From NCBI RefSeq assembly GCF_032854445.1, contig NC_088306.1:16337764-16401763 (forward strand): a stretch of DNA of 64,000 nucleotides, given 5' to 3'. This document shows positions 33,301 through 42,039 of this stretch, piece by piece. Source of the stretch: Liolophura sinensis. Lineage: Eukaryota; Mollusca; Polyplacophora; Chitonida; Chitonidae. The notes below the pieces were generated by a model. That model made no database searches. It worked only from the letters and a program-made list of their open reading frames with translations, and had not been told where the DNA came from. The position numbers and the translations under genes are program-made. Each line of letters opens with the position of its first letter. Position 1 is the first letter of the stretch.

Positions 33301-36300
33301 TTTATAGATGAAGACAGGTGAACAGAAAGAGTGAAAATGTGCTAACCTTTGACCTTATGTGTTTTGTAACTTTTAACAAGAGTTGGGCTTTAAAGTTTTG
33401 AACAATTCTCAGAACTTAATAAACTGACTTAAAAAAAAAACGTGAATATATAAAATGTGTTAAGTGGGGAAAGTTGTTTGTCATTTGACGTTAGAGTTTT
33501 GACGTTAACACAAGCATCAAGCAGAACTTTAAATCCTCGTCATTGACTTTACAAAAATTCCGATCAATTTAAACTGAAAGAAAAAAAAAGTACATGAAAT
33601 GTGTTAAGTGGACAAATTTGTTTGTGTGATTTCAAGTAAATATGTTTTCAGCAGCTTAGATATTGGACAGATTTGACAGTCTTGCACAAAAGGCTTCCCT
33701 CCTTGGCCAAATCACATCACAGACAAAGTGTCCTGGAGTGTTTTTAATACACAGCCATTTTGTAAGGTTTCGCTATTAACAAATTCAGGAAATACATTCA
33801 GAATTGCTTCACCTGGATCTGATCTTGCGGGAGGAAGTTATAACCAGTTAGGATGCTTGATATACAGCACCATCAATTTTCCACAGCCCTGTCTGCTCAT
33901 TGATGAAATATTCAACTGTTTCCGTGAGCCGAATGTCAAAATCCACCACATGATTCCAGTGTCGCACTCAAAATTAGGACTTTCGATTATGTAATAGTAT
34001 TCTTATAAATACTAAGACAAGATTTACAGCAGATCTTATCTGACTTTTTACGCCATACTCAAGAATGTTGGTACTTCACTTACTTATAAAACGGCAGCCC
34101 GGTTTCCTACTACTATAATGCTACCTGCAACTGTTGTATAAGTCTTAATATCCAATAAATATTAATAAATAAATAAATAAATAAATAAATATAAATAAAA
34201 CACCAATCAAATAAATATAAATAAATAAACACAAGAGAGCGTTCATGCTGGTTTAGTCCCGCAAGCTCATTCAGATATGGATAAAACAGTGTCGGGGCTC
34301 TCGCAAACTAAGGTAGCTAAAAGACGAGATTTTACGGTACTTGCTAGACTGAATACACATCTCGAACAGCCAGACCTGTCAGCCCAATGGGCGCCATTAG
34401 TAGCTGTTGTAAAATCACTCCTTCAGTCGTGTTAGTTTGCCCATCTCAACCTGCGTAAATTCGCAAGATTCCCGAAAATGCTAATTCGATACATTACAAT
34501 AGCATTGTGAGTCACAGTCATGTGAGGTCATATACATGTCTGTGAGTCACAGTCATGCGAGGTCATATACATGTCTGTGAGTCACAGTCAGGTGAGGTCA
34601 TATACATGTCTGTGAGTCACAGCCATGTGAGGTCATATACATGTCTGTGAGTCACAGTCATGTGAGGTCATATACATGTCTGTGAGTCAGTCATGCGAGG
34701 TTATATACATGTCTGAGTCACAGTCATGTGAGGTCATATACATGTCTGTGAGTCACAGTCATGTGAGGTCATATACATGTCTGTGAGTCACAGTCATGTG
34801 AGGTCATATACATGTCTGTGAGTCACAGTCATGTGAGGTTATATACATGTCTGTGAGTCACAGTCATGTGAGGTCATATACATGTCTACCAGTACTAATA
34901 GTCATTGGCAGATATTTTAATTTGCAGATGATTACCCAATGAACATAAAACATTCTATTTACACTCATGGTATTATAGCTCATGGTGTTTGATAAGTAAA
35001 TGACTCATCCCGAAGTATTTATCTCCCAGGAGAAAGGCAAACAATGTAAACGCTTTAATAAAAATTGTCAGTGAGTCACTCCATTCCAATTTATCATCAA
35101 AACGTTGATTCTTAAGCAGCTCATCTCCCTTCGATAAAAGTTCAGATATTTTTTTCACCACAAGGCCGCACTGAGTATACACAAATTGGTTAGTAGTTTT
35201 ATAACCGCAAAAATGGAAAAGAAAAAAAAAAAAGGATGACTAAAAACTTGCAATTATCAGCACATTTTTCACAACCTGAGTAATCTAAGCCACATGCATC
35301 TACGTTTGTACATTGTAAGCCCATGTGATATTAAAAGAAAAAAAAAACTTCAGACATTTTTGTCAGTGACGTGATTCGTGAAGATTCCGAGCTCGTGGGT
35401 GAGACGCTATCAAAAGATCAATAGATAATAACAGGTATGTATGTATACTTTGGGCTTTACATCATGCTTAACAATTTTATAATAACAGTCACACGTCTTC
35501 TTGCGACGGGACGAGTTAACGCTGTCAAAGTACTGAAGTATCATGCCAAAGACGTCAGACATGACTCTCCACCCAGTCAAATAATACTGACACTGGGCCA
35601 ACCAGTCATGTTTCCTTCTTTTAATCTCCAAATGCTGAGTCCCACGCAAATAACATGCCCCATTTTTAAAGTCTTTGGTATGACCCAACTCTGGTTTGAT
35701 CCCGGGTCTCCCATCTTTGAGGGTGACGTTCTATCCTTTAGGCCATCGAAGCAGTAAATAATAGGTTAAATAAGTCACAGCTGCAACACCACATATTCCA
35801 TTCCATGATTCGTTTTCAACTTCTCAAATTTTCATTCCAATCAGCATTTCTTTCTTAAAAGTGAAGGCAAAGCTTTTTCCTTACCAAATTATTATCTTAT
35901 CTACTAGCCTCCTCTGTTATTGTATAATATAAGGCTGTAAAAGCTTCAAACTGTTCTGAAAATAATTCACTAATTTTTCTTTTCCATAAATCTTTGCATC
36001 TGTGTTATATATATATATATATAACTTGTACACTGCTCATTTCAGAATGTCATGATATCATAATGGTCTCCTTCAGTCACTTTTCTTCAAATGTTCTTGT
36101 GTGAATAGCCTCAAGGCATAGCACTTTATATTCCAACCACAACAAAATCAAGGGGAGACAAGCAGGTTGTCTAGATTTGTGAGGTTTACCTTCAGGAAAA
36201 GTTTCAAATAATCCATAATGGATAAGATAATCAAACAATCTCATTCCATCGCCACAAAGTGTCTTCTTAAACACTTTTTAAAAATTTGAGTATCAAATCG

Positions 36301-39300
36301 GAATCTTTGGAGTTTTCCTTAGTTATATCTCCCCACAACCTTTACAGTGATTTGTTATCAACCTTCCTGTCACACAAATGTAAGGCAAGACAATCATGCA
36401 GATCTTTAATCTAAACTGTTGTTTTAGTACTGCCACATGCTCAGTAATTAAGAGCATACATAACTGTCTTTAGACTAGAATTCAATGACTGTAATGAAGA
36501 AGTTGAGGCATCCCAGGTGAACACGACAACTGATTAGCTCCTGTATACCTAAACATTTCACTGTATACCATTCACATCAATTGAAATGGAGTGGTTAGAT
36601 CCCGGCAAAAAATGGATGACAAGATGTTCCTTATGGATATACAACTTCTTGGAGTTGGTTTATGAATATCCAAAAGGAACATTTTCTTAGTACTTTTTCC
36701 TCACCATTTTCTAAAAGCCACTGAGAGCCGTTCTGAAATGAAGCTTTTACATTTACCTGGTGATGACTTGACTTTTTCATCATTACATGTATGTATATAA
36801 CTGTACTTACAAAGGTGAGAAGTTTCCAGTATGGCCTTAGAATCTGTCTCTTACAGCGTCTCAGAGCGTTCGTAGTCAGATTGATGCTGTCTTCCCCTCC
36901 TATGTCTGCTATCTACAACACCAACGCATCACTCCACGATTACATCTCCAATGTAATTATTGTTGTTGTTGTTTAATGTCCTACTCAATACCTATCCACT
37001 TTTACAAAGAAACATAGCTTTTGTGGATGAAGGAAACAGTGTTTATTCATTGGATTGTTGTTGTGTATTGCTATACTCAATACTTGTCCACTTTTACAAA
37101 GGCACCTTATGTGACTAATATCGCTCTTCAAGCGTATAATTTTAGAAGGTTCTGTTCAAAGGTTTTGCCTAAAATCCAATATGGCCTCCAAACTATTAAA
37201 GTAACTTGGAAGAACAAACTTCAAAACCATAAAATATAACATCATCAAGAATTTTGCTGCCAATTTTCAAACAGCTGATATTTGCAGTTTTCTAGAAAAA
37301 TATTCAAACTGTCATGCCTGTTCGAAAAGAGTTTTTAATCACCCAAGTGGCAGACTATAATAAACATAAGCAAAAAAGAAATACAACAATTACAAACAGA
37401 AAATTTCAAACAAACAAAGCTTCTCTGAAATTCAATCATGCATATACTTACATGTATGTTCAGTATAGTTTCTCACCCATAAATGAAACAATATAATAAA
37501 CAAGCATTAACAGTTTAAATCTCCATCTTAATTGTATAATCAATAAATTCAAATCCCTTTCCTAAAAATTGAAAAAAAAATTGAGAGAACTTCACAAGAG
37601 CAAATGACTGTATACAGACAACCCTTGATGATCATTTACCATATCTAACCATTTATGATACATGTAGCTACCTGCGGTTTAAAACAGAAGTTGCCACATT
37701 TACTTTCCTTGTTACATCTGTGACATATGTGACTGTGATGACACTGATAACGCTGATGCTGCAGCCGAACATTCATCATCACTAAACTGCCATCATATGT
37801 CCCAATTTGCTCACCATTTACACGTCCATACAAAGGCATTGGCACTCAGGAGATAATTTGGCACCATTCACATCAAATGAAATGGAGTGGTTAGTCACTT
37901 GACAATTTAAAGATCCCGGCAAAAAATGGATGACAAGATGTTCCTTATGGATATACAACTTCTTGGAGCTGGTTTATGAATATCCAAAAGGAACATTTTC
38001 TTAGTGCTTTTTCCTCACCATATTCTAATGACACGCTGACAAAGAAGTCTAATAAGTAGCAGGTGACCTCTACTTTTCTATTTTATTTTATTCGTTCCCA
38101 TGATTATTTTTATTATTTTTCAAATTTTAACAAAAGTTCTGAGTGTTAGAAGTGCAGCGAAAATCTATACACATATCCGAGTTACATGTACATATAGTAT
38201 AGTTGTGTATAGCATATGAGTAACATGACAAAATATGAAGGAGCTGGAATTCAAATGTTCCTTGGACTAAAAAATTATTTCAGTGATCCCCATTTTTTTA
38301 TTCCACATGTTCTGTCCTCACAACAAATGGTATCAATACACAATTTAAAAAAAAAAAACATCTGAGTTAAAAGTTAAATGGAGTGAACTACCTTAACATG
38401 TTATTTTATGTAGTAATGGTGGCAGAATGAATAGATGATGATGCCAATGAATGAGGCCTCTGTGAGGTTGAAGTCTAAAGTGCACATATGGTGGTGGTGA
38501 CTTGCAGATTTTTGTTTTGACGGTCATTTGACCAATCATGAGGTTAAGGATTGTAAACAACTGATCTCTCTCTTGCAAAAAATTGTTATCATGTTTCTAG
38601 GTCAAGGCTGAAGAGGTCAAAGGTCACTCAGCTATATATATATATATATATAAGGGCACCAAGTAATTGTCCCAAAAATCCACAAATCTCTCAAAACAAT
38701 TCTGGGATTACCTTTAAAACAACATCATACTATTTTTTAGATCTTCCAGAGAAAAAAAAAAGATGTAAATTACTGTCTGTAAGAATGCTGATAGACTATG
38801 CTTTTCAAAACAAAACAGTAAAGAGCCAGTATATAGCACCATTCAACCCCTTTAATTTTAACAAGTTTCAAAAACAGATTTTCTTTAATTATTAAACGTT
38901 CAAATACGTTTTGATTTTCATGTCTGGTTGGTGGTAGGTAGCTAGCCAGGCACGCTGACACAAATCACAGAGGCATCCGACAACTGGGAGGAAAAAAGGG
39001 TTGAGTGTAAAACACTGCTCATAGTTGTTCTTCAAACGGCCTCTAGCTGTGTGTAACTCCGCAGACTGGACTCATTCCGGTGGCCAGTTACGGAAATTTT
39101 CCCCTGTATTCTAACACCAACATGGCTGAGAACAGTGGCTGAGGTGGTGCAGAGCCAGTGGTTTGTGTTCCTGAATCACAGGAGAATTGTTTGCCATCAC
39201 TGAGCACAAGCTATTCGCTCCCATCACCTGTGTGTAATAACAGCAATCTGCCGCTTTTCGTTGCCCATGTTGCCACCTCTTTATATCTCACACACAGGAT

Positions 39301-41526
39301 AAGTGCCTACTGGTCACAGACATATCGGTAAAGGTAAATAATTTACCATTAATTAAACCTAACTGGCTGACCAATTGTATATAAATTCATTTGCCTTTGT
39401 CCTCGGAAAATGTAATCTGTCAAATTTTGAAGAAAATTTCTGACAGCCCAAGACAGCACAAGTCAGCCCCCCTATTTTATTAGCAAAATGGAACCGTCCC
39501 AGCTTCCATGACGAGGACGGCAACTGTGTATAGATTGTCAATTTGAGCACACTTCGCTCACCATTGCTTAGTGTTAAAGTTTTTGGAGGTATGTTAGAAC
39601 TCAGAATTTTTATCAACTGATCGTCCACACAGATAATGTTGGATGCAGTAATGTATAACTGAGTTTTCTACTCTTAATTTCATTTTCGCATTTTGAAATT
39701 CTTTGAAGTTTACTCATTTTTTGGTCTTTTATGTGTGACGTGTAGTCGCTTATGTGTAAATTTTACAAGAAACATTTTACAGTATATATGGTAATATTAC
39801 ACGTATCTGGGTTCTTGGTTGACATCTACATCTACTTGTGGTTCTATGACCAGATTAAAACTCTTACTCTTTGATAAGCCTATCTCTCTAAAACCCTTAA
39901 TCTTTGAAAGACTGAAAACATATATAACACATATACTGGTACACTAACATTTATGTAAAGATAATAACACATCAAATGATACGTGATAAAAGTGAGAGTG
40001 TCACAAATAAACAGCTATAACAATGGTGCAGAACACTGTAACCAAAGACCACATTGTAAGGGTTCATGTGGTCAGGTAAGGGCTCAAGTAGTCAGGTAAA
40101 GGTTCATGTAGTCAGTAAAGGTTCATGTAGTCAGTAAAGGTTCATGCAGTCAGTAAGGGTTCATGTTGTCAAGTAAGGGTTCATGTTGTCAGGTGAAGGT
40201 CCATGTAGTCAGGTAAGGGTTCATGCAGATTTCATGTTTCCAACGAAGGTTTATGCAGTGTAGTAAAGAGTTCATACTGTCATACACAGAGTTCAAGTGA
40301 AGTAATGTTGTGACTCATAAGAAGGCAAGGATGGGAATGAGTTTTTGAAAAAAAATAGCTGAAATTTGGGGGTCTAGGGGATACTGGCTCCCCAAGGAAG
40401 GTCCAAGGCGGAGCAAGGTGGAGGAGGCTTCCCCCAAGGAAATTCCAGGCATTTAAGCTTTCAATAACTTAAGTTTAGCAATTCAGACAGGAAAACATAC
40501 ACAGATGGCAACACAAATTTATAATGTACATGTAAAATCAAGATTTAACAGGCAATCCAATTGCATTTATATTTATAGTAAGGTAACAGATTCCTTACTA
40601 TTTATGTACACAAGGCTTGATTTTTGTCCATTCCCAGTTATGGCCTATACACTGAAAATTATAATTTATGTCGCATCTTGAATGTCAGTCATGACAAACT
40701 TTCAGATTCAAAAGTCAATAACTTATGTTTTGTTAAGGCATTTTCGTTTTGCCACCAGTGCCTGGAGTTGGTCAGCTGCTTTACAGCAGATGTTGTTGTT
40801 GCTGATGCAAGTTGAAGTTTGAAGACTGAACCCAGTGAGTAATTTGACCTTTGTGTTGACATCATGTTTGCATGTTTCTGGCTCTTAGTGGCATGCTCTG
40901 TCTCCGCGAAACATCCCCTTGATGCGTAACTGATTTACATCATGGCAAGCCTTGTTTTGGCAAACTTTTCTACTACTTCAGTGATATTTTTCACTACTTT
41001 TCGCTAACAATCACAGATCTTTCCTGCTCCGTTTCCGCTCCTTTGCACACCCTTTCCCACCCAATATCTTTTTAATGAATGTACACAAATTACAAAATCG
41101 ACCATTGACAAAACAAAGTCCGCGGAAATGCGCAGAAAATTCCAATCCCCGATAATAAGGAGGTTTGATATCAAGTGAGAGTTACAGTCATTCTGAAAAA
41201 AAATTACAGCATTCACAAGAAAAAAAAAACCATCAAACTACAAATAATAAGCAGCTTGTTACCTCGACACGGACAGTGCTGCTCACAGATCGGGAGTAAC
41301 TCATATCGCTGGCATGCTGAAGTTCGTGTTCCAAGCTGTGGTTGTCATACCCATATATGGTCGATATCGGACTGGTCTGGACACTAGGCACCATGTCCTC
41401 ATTAGCTCCGAGCAGGTCGCCTTGGGGAGGGCTCCTTTTGACAAGGTCGACTGAGCCATCATAGGAATCTGTCATGTTTCCAGGGCTAGTGTCTGATGAA
41501 GTCTCTTCACCTGGTGACCTTGAGTC
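24219..41526 (-). CDS. Seven-pass membrane protein, gustatory-receptor-like (GRL) candidate, 10 exons
   Basis: Exons in transcript order: 41526-41263, 36912-36811, 31157-30993, 29497-29228, 28195-28128, 27288-27181, 26693-26516, 25899-25800, 25260-25154, 24341-24219. All junctions are GT/AG and every phase agrees, ending in TAA. From the ATG at 41475-41473 this gives 477 residues; an additional 5' exon cannot be excluded. Predicted: Ser-rich cytoplasmic N-tail (1-120); TM1 about 125-146; a long extracellular loop with NSS, NVT, NVT sequons; TM2 216-236; TM3 274-297; TM4 314-339; a basic intracellular segment (VKGMTTRLQEK to FRLRQNLSQLN); TM5 388-408; TM6 417-436; TM7 447-465. The N-tail, RPYW-KLLTF before TM1, the IC segment and TCFIILLLFQ in TM7 recall the insect GR/OR (7tm_6/7tm_7) and GRL superfamily, whose TM7 motif is TYhhhhhQF; here it is altered. 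The family call is inference from architecture. An unrelated seven-TM family is the alternative. Confidence 0.75.
25154..25260 (-). CDS. GRL-like exon 9: TM5 end and TM6
   Basis: 107 nt (acceptor ggccag, donor CAG/GTAAGC). Encodes the TM5 end, a short NENDSYK outer loop and TM6 (FRGIFPVVWMLILFFPLIQ). Confidence 0.86.
25800..25899 (-). CDS. GRL-like exon 8: intracellular loop 2 into TM5
   Basis: 100 nt (acceptor ttcgtag, donor G/GTGAGT). Encodes EIFRLRQNLSQLNGPIARMT and the start of TM5. Confidence 0.87.
25946..26040 (-). repeat. SINE A, truncated, in GRL-like intron
   Basis: Tail and first part of the body only (ttatttgattggtgttttac, tatgttatggtgggaggaaa). Confidence 0.8.
26351..26515 (-). 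repeat. Two tandem 81-bp copies of the exon-7 3' end and donor
   Basis: The motif taccttcatggcatta (reverse of TAATGCCATGAAG/GTA) occurs at 26351, 26432 and 26513, exactly 81 bp apart. The last is the real exon-7 boundary. Each extra copy contains exon-like sequence for VKGMT through NAMK and a donor. In both, the Gln codon of RLQEK reads TAG. Confidence 0.9.
26516..26693 (-). CDS. GRL-like exon 7: TM4 and intracellular loop 2
   Basis: 178 nt (acceptor tttcag, donor AAG/GTAAGT). TM4 is followed by the basic segment FYVKGMTTRLQEKSIDLR. The last part of the exon plus donor is repeated twice downstream at an 81-bp period. Confidence 0.87.
26901..27123 (-). repeat. SINE A, near full length
   Basis: Tail atttatttatttatttatcc, full body, and head remnant (gaactcacagtgaccgcatt, B-box complement) in the intron between exons 6 and 7. 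Confidence 0.87.
27181..27288 (-). CDS. GRL-like exon 6: TM3
   Basis: 108 nt (acceptor tacccag, donor GG/GTAAGT). Encodes FFLICGLFWIVLTLGLQGLY and the following extracellular turn. Confidence 0.85.
27725..28127 (-). repeat. 24-bp minisatellite built on the exon-5 splice donor
   Basis: About 16 units like acctgagcagagctacacac + atgt (24 bp). On the gene strand each contains gctcag/gtacat, matching the exon-5 donor CTCAG/GTACAT at 28128. Open frames across it (VPEQSYTH-type repeats) are artefacts of a period divisible by three. Confidence 0.92.
28128..28195 (-). CDS. GRL-like exon 5: intracellular loop 1
   Basis: 68 nt (acceptor ttctcag, donor CTCAG/GTACAT), phase 0 in and 2 out. Encodes a basic segment ending QKKVIRKLR. 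Its donor motif is amplified in the adjoining minisatellite. Confidence 0.75.
28440..28530 (+). repeat. tRNA-like degenerate fragment
   Basis: The segment tggctcagtggtaagctaca followed by gtggggtcaatccc has A- and B-box-like words but no cloverleaf; probably a SINE head relic. Confidence 0.35.
28636..28856 (+). repeat. SINE A
   Basis: Partial tRNA-like head (caatgacccaggagaccctc, caccaatgtgg), body, and tccaatcaataaaataaata tail. Confidence 0.83.
28880..29180 (-). repeat. SINE B
   Basis: Tail gtgagtgcttagggtttaac at left; tRNA-like head with aggattgaccctggatctac and accaactgagctatcggtgg at right. Confidence 0.85.
29228..29497 (-). CDS. GRL-like exon 4: extracellular loop 1 and TM2
   Basis: 90 codons in phase 0 (acceptor ttttacag, donor AAG/GTAAAC). 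A Thr/Ser/Pro-rich loop with three N-glycosylation sequons, then ALHLLAFILGFYYF. Confidence 0.85.
29551..29757 (-). repeat. SINE A, internally deleted
   Basis: Tail, a body shortened after ggtggccagcag, and the head B-box complement ggacttgaactc. Lies just upstream (gene sense) of exon 4. Confidence 0.83.
30160..30291 (+). repeat. SINE A, truncated
   Basis: 3' part of the body (cctgtggatggccgtgtgtt, tcctactataatggtgactg) and the catcaatcaaataaaataaa tail. Confidence 0.78.
30398..30992 (-). repeat. Five tandem 118-bp copies of the exon-3 3' end and donor
   Basis: The donor-containing word acctgggtgtccctcttga occurs at 30401, 30519, 30637, 30755, 30873 and 30991, exactly 118 bp apart. The last is the functional exon-3 boundary. 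Each unit has about 96 bp of exon 3 plus about 22 bp of intron. Four of the five extra copies carry TAG in place of the TAC of MYTY; the copy with its donor at 30755 stays open there. Confidence 0.95.
30993..31157 (-). CDS. GRL-like exon 3: TM1
   Basis: 55 codons in phase 0 (acceptor atttcag, donor CAG/GTAAGT). Encodes IGWRGFGKES and TM1 (NTVYPVCIVVVLMYTYIY). Its 3' part plus donor is tandemly repeated downstream (30398-30992). Confidence 0.82.
31226..31424. mobile_element. MITE (family 1), complete copy
   Basis: Imperfect inverted ends: left tactgtaattcctcaacctt, right aaggttgaagaaatat. A second copy spans 58546-58752; a truncated reversed copy lies at 31997-32088. Confidence 0.7.
31633..31912 (+). 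mobile_element. Mariner-like/IS630-type transposon relic, internally deleted
   Basis: The ~25-bp terminal inverted repeats tacagggtggagcaaaagtc and its complement ending caccctgta are bounded by TA. Inside, 31708-31845 reads in one frame to a stop and resembles the C-terminus of a Tc1/mariner-type transposase (MLRNVQRSCVSRVRKCLEEG then CQFEHLL). The catalytic DDE region is gone, so it is non-autonomous. Confidence 0.75.
31997..32088. mobile_element. MITE (family 1), truncated reversed copy
   Basis: Starts with the same end (ctactgtaattcttcaacct) and continues as the reverse complement of the 3' part of the 31226-31424 copy (tgtttattcaggcatatgct). Confidence 0.6.
32160..32306 (+). repeat. SINE A, head-truncated
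   Basis: Body from tacatgggaaggtcttccag to the acaccaatgaaataaa tail. Confidence 0.8.
32338..32530 (-). repeat. SINE C, partial
   Basis: Tail-like tatacttggggtttagtact and the catgtgacaagaaggagtca block shared with the copy at 51035-51390. Confidence 0.6.
34045..34212. repeat. Degraded SINE A fragments and (AAAT)n
   Basis: ttacgccatactcaagaatg and ggtttcctactactataatg fragments followed by an aaataaataaataa microsatellite. Confidence 0.6.
34255..34475. repeat. Dispersed repeat / possible MITE (family 2)
   Basis: Shares gctagactgaatacacatct, agctaaaag and cagcc...gtcagccc words with 54925-55140. gtcccgcaagctcat at the left and ctgcgtaaattcgc at the right hint at inverted ends. Confidence 0.5.
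34495..34886. repeat. 35-bp minisatellite
   Basis: About 11 copies of gtgagtcacagtcatgtgag + gtcatatacatgtct. Confidence 0.95.
35437..35757 (-). repeat. SINE C, near full length
   Basis: Tail tactttgggctttacatcat and acaattttataataacagtc at left; a different tRNA-like head at right (tttgatcccgggtctcccat, then ctttaggccatcgaagc, i.e. A-box-like tggcctaaagg). The middle (gtctttggtatgacccaact) is shared with SINE B. Confidence 0.72.
36562..36712. repeat. Direct repeat copy 1 with internal hairpin
   Basis: ~150 bp, more than 90% like 37861-38026 by eye. Contains tgttccttatggatata paired with aatatccaaaaggaaca as a hairpin. Confidence 0.8.
36811..36912 (-). CDS. GRL-like exon 2: juxtamembrane segment
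   Basis: 34 codons in phase 0 (acceptor gttgtag, donor TTT/GTAAGT). Ends in the basic, aromatic stretch RRCKRQILRPYWKLLTF just before TM1. Confidence 0.75.
37861..38026. repeat. Direct repeat copy 2 with internal hairpin
   Basis: Same orientation as 36562-36712, 1.3 kb away, with a ~14-bp insertion after gtggttag. Confidence 0.8.
40065..40232. repeat. ~20-bp minisatellite
   Basis: About eight imperfect copies of gtaagggttcatgtagtcag. Confidence 0.85.
41263..41526 (-). CDS. GRL-like exon 1: Ser-rich N-terminal cytoplasmic tail
   Basis: Acceptor-like aatgttacag precedes the exon; donor GAG/GTAACA. The likely start ATG is 41475-41473, giving 71 residues rich in Ser, Asp and Pro. Because an acceptor-like AG precedes it, a 5' UTR exon probably lies upstream. 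Confidence 0.72.
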
Positions 41527-41654
41527 CTGTAACATTAAAATGTGTCAAGGTCAGGTCAAGGTTGCAAATGACTATGAGTTTGGAATTTTACATGTTAAAG
41601 TAAGCCACCTACATGTAAATACAGTATCTTTCTTCCAATGTCCGGCTGTGCAGG

Positions 41655-41892
41655 CTGATGCTGAGAGAGCCTTACGTTCTACTCCAGTTTTAGGGGAATT
41701 AAACTATGAAACACAACGGACACCATGTTTCACCATGAATAACTTACATTCTACTCCAGTTTCAGGGGAATTAAACTATGAAACACAACGGACACCATGT
41801 TTCACCATGAATAACTTACATTCTACTCCAGTTTCTGGGGAATTAAACTATGAAACACAACGGATACCATGTTTCACCATGAATAACTTTAC
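41655..41892. repeat. 72-bp tandem repeat, three copies
   Basis: Three copies beginning ttctactccagtttcagggg. The period is a multiple of three, so a frame stays open through it, but there is no sign of a gene. Lies just 5' of GRL-like exon 1. Confidence 0.9.
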
Positions 41893-42039
41893 ATAAATAT
41901 AATACTTCTATATTAAACTGAAGTGTCCTCAAAAACAAAAATCTTTGGCAGTTTCCATAAAGTCTGCCTGATCTGCCATCACAACATTCCTTAAGTGTAC
42001 GGCATGATGTGGAGTAAGGCTATTAACGATTGTCTTAAG

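Larger units (their letters stand above)
31158..36810. other. GRL-like intron 2, 5.6 kb
   Basis: Holds a MITE pair, a mariner-like relic, SINEs, a 35-bp minisatellite and AT-rich sequence. No additional exon recognised. Confidence 0.6.
36913..41262. other. GRL-like intron 1, 4.3 kb
   Basis: AT-rich, with the second direct-repeat copy, a (TA)n run near 38635, and a 20-bp minisatellite at 40065-40230. No coding exon supported. Confidence 0.55.

Noticed and set aside
34495-34886. CRISPR-like regular repeats
   Set aside because: Units are contiguous 35-bp tandem repeats without unique spacers, in an animal intron: an ordinary minisatellite.
36001-36025. TA-rich runs (also 38635-38652) as possible promoters
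   Set aside because: Simple (TA)n microsatellites inside introns of the receptor gene, with no start-site evidence.
41474-41896. 140-residue plus-strand frame with a repeated STPVSGELNYETQRTPCF-type unit
   Set aside because: Comes from the 72-bp tandem repeat and overlaps antisense GRL-like exon 1. No independent support.
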